DNA of 15,451 nt from an uncultured Clostridia bacterium (GTDB taxonomy: Bacteria; Bacillota; Clostridia; Christensenellales; Aristaeellaceae): NCBI GenBank assembly GCA_946410395.1, contig CAMKAE010000025.1:1-15451 (forward strand). Direction: 5' to 3'. The notes under the pieces are model-generated. The model had not been told where the DNA came from, did not search any database, and worked only from the letters and a program-made list of their open reading frames with translations. The position numbers were made by a program, and so were the translations under genes. Of the stretch, positions 1-6,600 are shown piece by piece (position 1 is the first letter of the stretch; every line of letters begins with the position of its first letter).

Positions 1-61
1 CGGACTGGCGGCTTTCCGATCGCCCTGGACCTTCGGACGCATACCGTTACTTGATCTGTAA
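1..61. other. Unassigned window edge left of the MITE
   Basis: No gene can be supported here. Two plus-strand frames end in this stretch (TGA at 52-54 and TAA at 59-61), so it could hold the last 17-19 codons of a gene lying left of the window, but the peptide tails match nothing I recognise. A third frame runs on into the repeat element and stops inside it, which is typical of chance read-through. No hairpin with a T-run is visible. Confidence 0.3.
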
Positions 62-244
62 ACCTATCTGTATCTATTCAGTCGTACGATTCGCTTTTGC
101 TAAAACCCCTCTGTCGCTGCGGCGACATCTCCCCTTTCAGGGGAGACAAGGGTTCAAAGTTACTCAAAGCCTCCCCTGAAAGGGGAGGGGGACCGCTTGC
201 GGTGGAAGGGTTCCTTGGCAGGACTGAATAGTTACACCTATCTG
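62..244. mobile_element. MITE-like element with terminal inverted repeats and flanking direct repeat
   Basis: The sequence ACCTATCT(G) occurs at 62-70 and again at 236-244, the pattern of a target-site duplication of 8 (or 9) bp. Between the copies, 70-83 (GTATCTATTCAGTC) and 222-235 form terminal inverted repeats identical at 13 of 14 positions, defining an element of about 166 bp at 70-235. Inside lies a second, imperfect inverted symmetry (about 104-145 against 171-212). Each arm has two small palindromes: GTCGC/GCGAC (113-126) and CTCCCCT/AGGGGAG (129-145) on the left, and CTCCCCT/AGGGGAG (171-187) and ACCGC/GCGGT (192-203) on the right. There is no transposase gene, so it would need one in trans. 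Similar CTCCCCT...AGGGGAG repeats are, from general knowledge, common between genes of gut Clostridia. The parent IS family cannot be named. The element lies just downstream of hisD and its RNA would fold strongly, so it may also end or protect the his transcript. Confidence 0.8.
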
Positions 245-256
245 AGAATCGAAACA

Positions 257-291
257 AATTCTGAATTCTGAATTCCGAATTCCGAATTACC
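257..291. repeat. 7-bp tandem repeat (AATTCYG) at the end of hisD
   Basis: Five successive 7-bp units are visible: aattctg, aattctg, aattccg, aattccg and a degenerate aattacc. The last units overlap the TAA stop of hisD (287-289). On the coding strand the repeat therefore reads TTCGGAATTCGGAATTC directly after the stop. A second array with the same unit follows the hisG stop at 1611-1638. No coding role is seen. The unit carries overlapping GAATTC palindromes. Confidence 0.85.
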
Positions 292-1585
292 GGATTTCCT
301 TCCCGAACCGGATCGCCACGGCGTTCGCGTGCGCGTCCAGTCCCTCCTTCTGGGCCAGGAGGATCACCTGATCGCTGACGCTCGCCAGCTCTTCCCGGGT
401 GGCGCAGATGATGCTGCTCTTCTTGACGAAGTCGTCCACGTTCAGCGGAGAGAAGAAGCGGGCGGTGCCGCTGGTGGGCAGCACGTGGTTGGGCCCGGCC
501 AGATAGTCGCCCAGGGGCTCCGGGGACCAGGGGCCCAGGAAGATGGCGCCGGCGTTGTCGATCTTGGGCAGCAGGGCGTAGGGTTCCCGGACGTAGAGCT
601 CGCAGTGCTCGGGCGCGATGGCGTTGACGATCTCGGCGCAGGCGTCCGGATCCGGGCACACCACGGCGGTGCCATAGGCGGACAGGCTCTTCTCCACGAC
701 CTCCCTGCGGGGAAGCAGGGCCGTCTGACGGGCCAGCTCGGCGTCCACCTGTTCGGCGAGGGCTTGGCTGTCGGTCACCAGGATGGCCGCCGCGAGGGGA
801 TCGTGCTCCGCCTGGCTCAGCAGGTCCGCGGCCACCCAGCGGGGATCCGCGCTGTCGTCCGCCACCACCAGCACCTCGCTGGGGCCGGCCACCATGTCGA
901 TGCCCACATGGCCGAAGACCTCGCGCTTGGCCATGGCCACATAGATGTTGCCCGGGCCGGTGATCTTGTCCACCCGGGGGATGCTCTGCGTGCCGAAGGC
1001 CAGGGCCGCGATGGCCTGGGCGCCGCCGATCTTGTAGATCCGGTCCACGCCCGCGATGTCCGCCGCGACCAGCGTCAGGGGATAGGAGACCGTGCCGTCG
1101 GGGCCGGGCGGGGTCGCCATAACGATCTCCCGCACCCCCGCCACCTTCGCCGGCAGCACGTTCATCAGCACCGAGGAGGGATAGGCCGCCGTGCCGCCCG
1201 GGACGTACACGCCCACGCGATTCAGGGGCGTGATCTTCTGGCCCAGGGCGATCCCGGGCTGAAAGTCGATCCAGGTGTTCTGCTTCTGCTTCTCGTGGAA
1301 GGCAGTGACGCGCCGGGCGGCTTCCCGCATGGCGTCGATCCAGGCGGGCTCCGCCTTGGCGTAGGCGGCGTCGATCTCCGCGCGGGTCACCTGCACCGTG
1401 TCCGCGGTGAGGGTCACCCGGTCAAACTGCTTCGTGTAGTCAAAGAGGGCGGCGTCGCCCTCGGCGCGGATGCGCGCGATGATAGCCTTGACCTTTTCGG
1501 TCACGGCCTCGTTGGTCAGCTGGCTCCGGGCCATGACCCGCCCCTTCAGGGCTTCCGCATCCTCATATCGAATCACCGGAATCAT
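287..1585 (-). CDS. hisD: Histidinol dehydrogenase HisD
   Basis: The product (432 aa) catalyses the last two steps of histidine synthesis in the cytoplasm: NAD-dependent oxidation of L-histidinol to histidinal and then to histidine. The length is standard for the family. Visible landmarks are RVGVYVPGG (about 123-131), KITGPGN (207-213), the zinc-ligand stretch SQAEHDP with Gln258 and His261, the catalytic pair Glu326-His327 in PEHCEL, Asp360 in LGDYLAGPNH, and His419 near the C-terminus. These sit within one residue of the Escherichia coli positions, so the enzyme looks intact. The ATG at 1585 is preceded by AGAGGAG at a spacing of about 8 bases. It is the third gene of hisZ-hisG-hisD, 54 bases after hisG, with a 7-bp repeat array in that gap. 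No other his gene follows in the window; the next 286 bases hold repeats only. Confidence 0.98.
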   Translation of the reverse strand: MIPVIRYEDAEALKGRVMARSQLTNEAVTEKVKAIIARIRAEGDAALFDYTKQFDRVTLTADTVQVTRAEIDAAYAKAEPAWIDAMREAARRVTAFHEKQKQNTWIDFQPGIALGQKITPLNRVGVYVPGGTAAYPSSVLMNVLPAKVAGVREIVMATPPGPDGTVSYPLTLVAADIAGVDRIYKIGGAQAIAALAFGTQSIPRVDKITGPGNIYVAMAKREVFGHVGIDMVAGPSEVLVVADDSADPRWVAADLLSQAEHDPLAAAILVTDSQALAEQVDAELARQTALLPRREVVEKSLSAYGTAVVCPDPDACAEIVNAIAPEHCELYVREPYALLPKIDNAGAIFLGPWSPEPLGDYLAGPNHVLPTSGTARFFSPLNVDDFVKKSSIICATREELASVSDQVILLAQKEGLDAHANAVAIRFGKEIR

Positions 1586-1610
1586 CCAAAGCTCTCCTCT
1601 CGCTCACTTC

Positions 1611-1638
1611 ATTCCGAATTCCGCATTCCGAATTCCGA
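1611..1638. repeat. 7-bp tandem repeat (ATTCCGA) between hisG and hisD
   Basis: Four 7-bp units occur in the 54-base gap: attccga, attccgc, attccga, attccga. On the coding strand the array starts immediately after the hisG TGA stop (1640-1642) as TTCGGAATTCGGAAT, the same sequence that follows the hisD stop. The array ends about 25 bases before the hisD start, so the hisD ribosome binding site is left clear. Confidence 0.85.
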
Positions 1639-1639
1639 A

Positions 1640-2284
1640 TCAAGCATTCTCCCGCACCTGCGCCTCCAGGCCGTCAATGACCCAGCGGATGCGGTCTCTC
1701 TTGGTTTTCAGGCTCACCCGGTTGCACACCAGGCGGGCGGATACGTCACAGACGGTCTCCAGCACGCTCAGGCCGTTGGCCTTCAGCGTGGAGCCGCTCT
1801 CCACTATGTCCAGGATCACGTCGCTCAGGCCGATGACCGGCCCCAGCTCCACCGATCCGTGCAGCTCGATGATCTCGATGGGCTTGCCCTGCGAGCGCCA
1901 CCAGCGCCGGGCGATGGCCGGGTATTTGGTGGCCACGCGGAAGGTGGCGTGCTCCACCGAGGCGGCCTGCGCCTCCGGGAAGCCCGCCACGCACAGGCGA
2001 CAGCGGCCGAAGCCCAGGTCCAGCATCTCATAGAGGGGCCGCTCGGCCTCCATCAGGGTATCCTTGCCCACCACGCCCAGATCCGCCACGCCGTGGTCCA
2101 CATAGGTGGGCACGTCGCTGGGCTTGACCAGGATGAAGCGGATGTTCTGAACCCGGTCCCACAGCACCAGCTGCCGGCCGGGATTGCGGGCCTCATGGCA
2201 GTCGATGCCCATGCGCTCGAGCAGGTCGAAGGTCTGTTCGGCCAGACGTCCCTTGGCCAGGGCAAAGGTCAGCATGGGTTCCAT
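1640..2284 (-). CDS. hisG: ATP phosphoribosyltransferase catalytic subunit, short form HisG
   Basis: HisG joins ATP and phosphoribosyl pyrophosphate to give phosphoribosyl-ATP, the first committed step of histidine synthesis. At 214 aa this is the short form, which lacks the C-terminal regulatory domain and needs HisZ, encoded just upstream. Landmarks are LTFALAKGRL (about 5-14), ADLGVVGKDTL (67-77), ELHGSVELGP (140-149), and the PRPP-binding loop DIVESGSTLKANGL (159-172). The ATG overlaps the hisZ stop by one base (TGATG on the coding strand), and its AAGGAGGTGA ribosome binding site lies in the last codons of hisZ. The two subunits are therefore probably made in a fixed ratio by translational coupling. 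Histidine feedback in this form is known to act through the HisG-HisZ complex. Confidence 0.98.
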   Translation of the reverse strand: MEPMLTFALAKGRLAEQTFDLLERMGIDCHEARNPGRQLVLWDRVQNIRFILVKPSDVPTYVDHGVADLGVVGKDTLMEAERPLYEMLDLGFGRCRLCVAGFPEAQAASVEHATFRVATKYPAIARRWWRSQGKPIEIIELHGSVELGPVIGLSDVILDIVESGSTLKANGLSVLETVCDVSARLVCNRVSLKTKRDRIRWVIDGLEAQVRENA

Positions 2285-3498
2285 CAGCGCTTCACCTCCT
2301 TCGCGATGCGCTCGGTCCCCGCGGGGGTGAACAGCAGGCCCTCCCGGGCGTCCCCGGCGTCCAGATGGCGCAGCAGGCTCTCCCGGTCCACCCGGTAGAT
2401 CATCGCCACGCTGCGGCCTTCGGCCCGGAGAGCCGCGGCCCTGCGCAGGGCGTCCCCGGCGCAGGCAGGGTCGCAGGCGATGAGCACATCGAGCGGGGAG
2501 GCCTCAAAGCGCGCCCCCTGCCGCTCCAGGGCGATCATCAGCAGCTTGGTCATCAGGGCGAAGCCGACGGCGGGCATCTGCCGGCCGAAGCGCTCCGTCA
2601 GGCCGTCATAGCGGCCGCCGGACAGGATGGGCTGGCCGGCCCCGGCGGCATGGCCCCGGAAGATGATGCCGGAGTAGTACCCGGCCTCCTGCGCCATGCC
2701 CAGGTCGATGGTCACCTCCGCCTCGCAGCCCGTGCGCTCCAGGGTTGCGATCACTTCGCGCAGGTTGCGCAGGGCGGCCAGGCACTCCGGAGACTGCGTC
2801 AGCGCCTCCGCCTCGTCGAGCACCGTCGCGTCCCCGTACAGCCGAGGCAGGCGCATCAACCGGTCCGTCACCTCCGCGGAGATGCTCTCCTGGCGCAGAT
2901 ACATCTGAATGCCCAGGGCGTCCTTGCGCTCCACCAGCTGCCGGACCTCATGGGCCTGGCTGTCGCTCAGGCCGGCCTCCCGCAGAAAGCCCGTGAAGAA
3001 GGCCGCCTGGCCCAGCTCGATCTGGAAGGCCTGCAGGCCCGCCGCCTTCAGGCAGTCCACCGCCAGGCCGATGACCTCCGCGTCCGCCAGGGAGCCGGAT
3101 TCGCCCATGAGCTCGACGCCCGCCTGGGGCTGCTCGCAGAGCATGGACAGCGTGTCCACCTGATACGCCGCGGCGCTCTGGAGATAGCACAGGCGCAGGG
3201 GCAGCTCTGCCCGGCCCAGCGGACCGGCCGCCATGCGCGCGGCGGGGATCGTGGAGTCCGGCCGCAGGGTCAGGATCCGCCCGCTGCGGTCAAAGGTTTT
3301 CCACACATGCTCCGGCCGGTAGCCGTAGGGGCGCTCGGACAGCGTGTCGTAGTACTCCAGGACGGGCGTGCGGATCTCCCGGTATCCGAAGGAGCGGAAC
3401 AGCGCCCGGAAGCGCTCCTCCAGCAGGTTCCGGGCCTCGCACTCGCCGGGCAGCGTGTCCTGCATCCCCGTGGGAATCTGCAGCTTTTTCACGGACAT
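2284..3498 (-). CDS. hisZ: ATP phosphoribosyltransferase regulatory subunit HisZ
   Basis: HisZ is a histidyl-tRNA synthetase paralogue that does not charge tRNA but forms a hetero-octamer with short HisG and is needed for activity and histidine feedback. The 404-aa product keeps the class II synthetase fold: PTGMQDTLPGE near the N-terminus, the motif 2 region LTLRPDSTIPAARMAA (about 76-91), QAGVELMGE (125-133), YYSGIIFRG (274-282) and LSGGRYDGL (292-300). After about residue 320 it is shorter and more divergent than a true HisRS, although a small C-terminal alpha/beta part remains. The next gene is hisG, which rules strongly for HisZ over HisS. The ATG at 3498 follows GGAGG with 7 bases between, about 45 bases after the predicted transcription start. 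Confidence 0.97.
   Translation of the reverse strand: MSVKKLQIPTGMQDTLPGECEARNLLEERFRALFRSFGYREIRTPVLEYYDTLSERPYGYRPEHVWKTFDRSGRILTLRPDSTIPAARMAAGPLGRAELPLRLCYLQSAAAYQVDTLSMLCEQPQAGVELMGESGSLADAEVIGLAVDCLKAAGLQAFQIELGQAAFFTGFLREAGLSDSQAHEVRQLVERKDALGIQMYLRQESISAEVTDRLMRLPRLYGDATVLDEAEALTQSPECLAALRNLREVIATLERTGCEAEVTIDLGMAQEAGYYSGIIFRGHAAGAGQPILSGGRYDGLTERFGRQMPAVGFALMTKLLMIALERQGARFEASPLDVLIACDPACAGDALRRAAALRAEGRSVAMIYRVDRESLLRHLDAGDAREGLLFTPAGTERIAKEVKR
2292..2301 (-). promoter_or_regulatory. hisG ribosome binding site inside hisZ
   Basis: The coding strand reads AAGGAGGTGA within the Lys-Glu-Val codons at the end of hisZ, 7 bases before the hisG ATG (10 bases from AGGAGG). This nearly full match to the 16S rRNA tail, together with the TGATG stop-start overlap, fixes the hisG start and points to coupled translation. 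Confidence 0.8.
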
Positions 3499-3519
3499 GG
3501 CCTTGCCTCCGATTCAGCG

Positions 3520-3543
3520 TGATAAAGTGATAAACTGATAACG
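3520..3543 (-). repeat. Three 8-bp TTATCANN repeats in the his leader
   Basis: On the coding strand the first 24 transcribed bases read as three tandem octamers: CGTTATCA, GTTTATCA and CTTTATCA. The repeats begin at the predicted transcription start and end about 20 bases before the hisZ start codon. Their exact spacing and position next to the promoter suggest an operator or an initially transcribed control sequence. This is inference; no known regulator is matched. The leader is too short for a T-box or a His-codon attenuator. Confidence 0.6.
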
Positions 3544-3549
3544 CGATGA

Positions 3550-3578
3550 ATTGTAACAGAAGGCGAAAAGATTGTCAA
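3550..3578 (-). promoter_or_regulatory. Sigma-A promoter of the his operon
   Basis: The coding strand has a perfect -35 box TTGACA (3578-3573), a 17-base spacer, and a -10 box TACAAT (3555-3550) matching five of six consensus bases. The predicted start is near 3543, giving a leader of about 45 bases. This is one of the strongest promoter matches in the window and separates the his genes from the upstream glycosyltransferase gene. Confidence 0.88.
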
Positions 3579-3615
3579 GCGGTTTTTGCAATCCGGCGGA
3601 GGGCGTGAAACCGCT
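3578..3615 (-). terminator. Inverted repeat after the glycosyltransferase stop, possible weak terminator
   Basis: AGCGGTTT (3578-3585) and AAACCGCT (3608-3615) form a perfect 8-bp inverted repeat around a 22-base loop. The upstream arm touches the TGA stop of the glycosyltransferase gene and the downstream arm abuts the his -35 box. The T-run expected of an intrinsic terminator is not directly next to the stem; only ATCTTTT follows some bases later. Termination is therefore possible but not convincing, and some read-through into hisZ is plausible. Confidence 0.4.
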
Positions 3616-6600
3616 CAGAACCGCGCCAGCAGCCGCAGCAGCGCCGGCCGGTCCGCGTAGACCTCCACAGGGCAGCTGGTGTCGCCCAGGGCTTCCTGGG
3701 CCTCCTCCGGGACCAGCAGCGTCAGGCCGAGGGCCCTGGCGCGCTGCAGCTCTGTGGGGGTGAAGCGCTCGCCGGGCAGCAGGACCGCAGCCACAGCCTG
3801 ACGCAAGTCGGCGGGGTCCAGGATCCAATCCCGGAGCAGCACGTCGCAGGCCGTGACCCGGTCCACCCGGGGCGGCAGCACGGTGCCCTTCATCAGGATG
3901 ACCTTTTTGCCGGAGACCGCCGGTGCGGCGGGCACGCTGTCATAGAGGTCCGCGAGCCGCGCGGCCTGAACGTGGAGGTCCGCGCCGGCGATGCGGCGAC
4001 GGCCGGCCTCGCCCATGCGGCGGCGAAGGGCCGGGTCGTCCGCGAGCCGGGCCAGGCAGGCGGCCAGGGCCTCGTCGTCCCCGGCGGGGAACAGCAGGCC
4101 CGTCTCGCCGTCGGCCACCAGCTCCGGGCAGCCGCCCAGATCGGAGGCCACCACGGGAATGCCGCAGGCCATGGCCTCGGTGATCGTGACGGGCTGGTTT
4201 TCCGGGCAGACGGAGGGCAGGCAGTAGATGTCGGTGTCCCGGTAGACCCGGGCGATCTCCCGGTTGTCCACCCGGCCCGGGAATTCCAGCCGGTCCGCGA
4301 CGCCCAGGGAGGCCGCCAGGGCGCGCAGCGCGGACGCCTCCGCACCGCTCCCTACCAGCCGGACGCACAGGTCCGGGCGGTTGAGCCTCCCCAGGGCACG
4401 GACCAGGACGTCCAGCCCCTTGTGGCGGCCGAAGTACCCCACGAAGGTCACGCGGACCCGGGGCGACGGCGTGGGCGCGCAGTCCGCGAACGCCTGCGTA
4501 TCGATGCCGTTCCACACCACGTGCAGACGGTGCATGTCAAAGCCGCCGCGCCGGTAGATGGCGGCGTGGGAGCGGCTGGGGGAGATTAGGGCGTCGGCCT
4601 TTTCAAACATCCGGCGCAGGTAGCCACGGCGCACGCCCGTCGGGATGCGGATGCCGTCCAGCGTCAGGTTTTTTCTGCACGCTTCGCAGGCGAAGAGATC
4701 CCCGCACACCCGGCCGTCGTCGGTCAGCATGGTGTTGCGGATGCACACGCCCCACACGTCGTGGAGGGTCATGAAGACCTTCGCGCCGGCCGCCCGGGCG
4801 ACGTCGATCACGCCCATGGACATGCCGAACATGTTGTGGCAGTGCACGATGTGGGGATTCACCAGGTCGCACAGGGCCCGGAAAACGCTGTTGATCACCG
4901 GGTGGAAGAAGTGGATGCCCTCCGGGTCGAACACGGCGGGGGAGAGGGCCAGGCGGACCACCGGCACGCCCTCCCAGGTGTCCAGGGTGACGGTGCCCTC
5001 CGGCTGGGTCATGCTCACATCCAGGGAGAAGGCCACGCCTCGGGCCAGGCCGTCCGCCAGCAGGGTTTGCAGCTGCCGGTGCGCGATGAGCTCCGCGCCG
5101 CCGATGAAGGCCGGGGGATAATAGTTGCTGACCGCGATGACCCGCCGGCCGGTCCAGCCCTCGAAGCAGCCGCGCAGGCCGTCGATGACCGGCTGCGGCA
5201 GTGCGGGGTCCCAGTCGCCGGGGAAGTGGACGGGGCAGTCCGCGAGCGCGGCGGCCACATCGTCGGCATATGCATTCCAGGTAGTGATGGGGCGGGAGAC
5301 GGCCTCCCGCCGCAGGCGCAGGCGCAGCGCGGGATCGCTGACCAGCCGGTACAGGGCGTCGGCCATGGCCTGCTCGTCGGTCACGTCCACCGCGAGGCAG
5401 CCCCCCGCCGCAGCCAGCTCGCCGATGCTCCCGGCATTGCTGCACAGGCAGGGCTTGCCGGCCCAGAGGCTCTCGATGATGGGCATGCCGAAGCCCTCGA
5501 TCTCCGAGGGGTAGGCTGTGAAGTCGCAGGCACTGTATTCCCGCCGCAGGGCGTCGTCGTCCACCACGCCCAGCCACTGCACGTTGGGGTGCGCGGCGCA
5601 GAAGCGCTCCACGAAATCGGCGATCTCCTCCTTGCCTGCATAGCGCTTGCCCACCAGACGGAACAGGGTGCGCCCGGCCAGCTCGGGGTGAGCCGCGAGC
5701 ATCCGCTCGACCGCCTTCAGGAAGCGGATGTGATTCTTCCGGGGCTCGAGGGTGGAGACAAAGAGCACCCGCACCGGGTCCGCGGACGGCGCGGCGTCCG
5801 CCTCGGTGACCCGGGGAATACCGTCCATCTCCGCGGCCAGGGCGGCCGTGCGGATTTTAGCCGCGGGATGCAGGCCGCGCGCTGCCCAGAAGCGGGCCAG
5901 GTCCTCCCCGTTGTGGGCGGCGGTGGGCAGCACCAGGCGGCAGTCCGCCAGGGCCTCCATGTAGGCGCCGTGGTTCTCCCGCACCTCCGGGCTGCACAGC
6001 TCCGGCCGCAGCACGGGGATCGCGTCGTGAAACACCGCCGCCGCCGCGATCCGGTGGGTCTGCAGCCAGGGCAGCGCCTGCCGCATCACATCCCCCTGGG
6101 CGGTCTCGATCCACAGCAGCATCCGGCGCCTGCCGGGCAGGGACAGCAGCAGGTCCCCCAGCAGGACCCGGGGGCCGCTGTCCGGGGAGCGGTGGCGGAT
6201 GCGGTCCGGGTCCGGCCCGGTGAAGGCGCAGAGCGTTTCCGCCTCTTCGCCGGTGGGCAGGACGTAGGCGCCCAGTTCACTGTCCCAGAGGACGAAGACG
6301 GTGTTCACCCGCTGCTGCAGGAAGCGGGTGAGCTTGCGGGTCACCCGTATGACGCCGTTGTTGGCGGTGTCGTGGCAGGCGTAGGTCACATCCGCCAGCA
6401 GGAGGGTCTCGTCCAGCAGCGCCCTGCGGAACTCCGCCATCAGGCCGTCGGCGCTCTTCTGCCAGGTGAAGCGCTGCCGGAAGGCCTCGCAGCGCTCGCG
6501 GAAGGCCGCTTCGCCGAAGGGCAGCCCCTCCCGCAGGAAGGCGGTCACCTTGTCCGCCATCTCCGCCATGTCCGCGCAGAGGAAATACGGGTCGCAGACC

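Noticed and set aside
3..179. Plus-strand frame open from the window edge into the MITE
   Set aside because: It ends within the CTCCCCT palindrome, the usual false read-through of such repeats; no recognisable C-terminal domain.
78..659. Minus-strand open frame of 193 aa running from hisD through the repeats
   Set aside because: It overlaps hisD out of frame and then reads through the tandem repeat and MITE; the sequence is Arg/Gly-rich with no family features.
257..1638. CRISPR array or attachment sites
   Set aside because: The units are 7 bp with no spacers of regular length, no cas genes and no integrase in the window.
329..2398. Long plus-strand open frame (689 aa) opposite hisD and hisG
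   Set aside because: It is antisense to two clear enzymes, is rich in His, Gly, Arg, Ala and Gln, and shows no domain. GC-rich codons on the opposite strand keep such frames open.
3499..3550. T-box or His-codon attenuator before hisZ
   Set aside because: The leader is only about 45 bases, with no specifier stem, no T-box sequence and no His-rich peptide.
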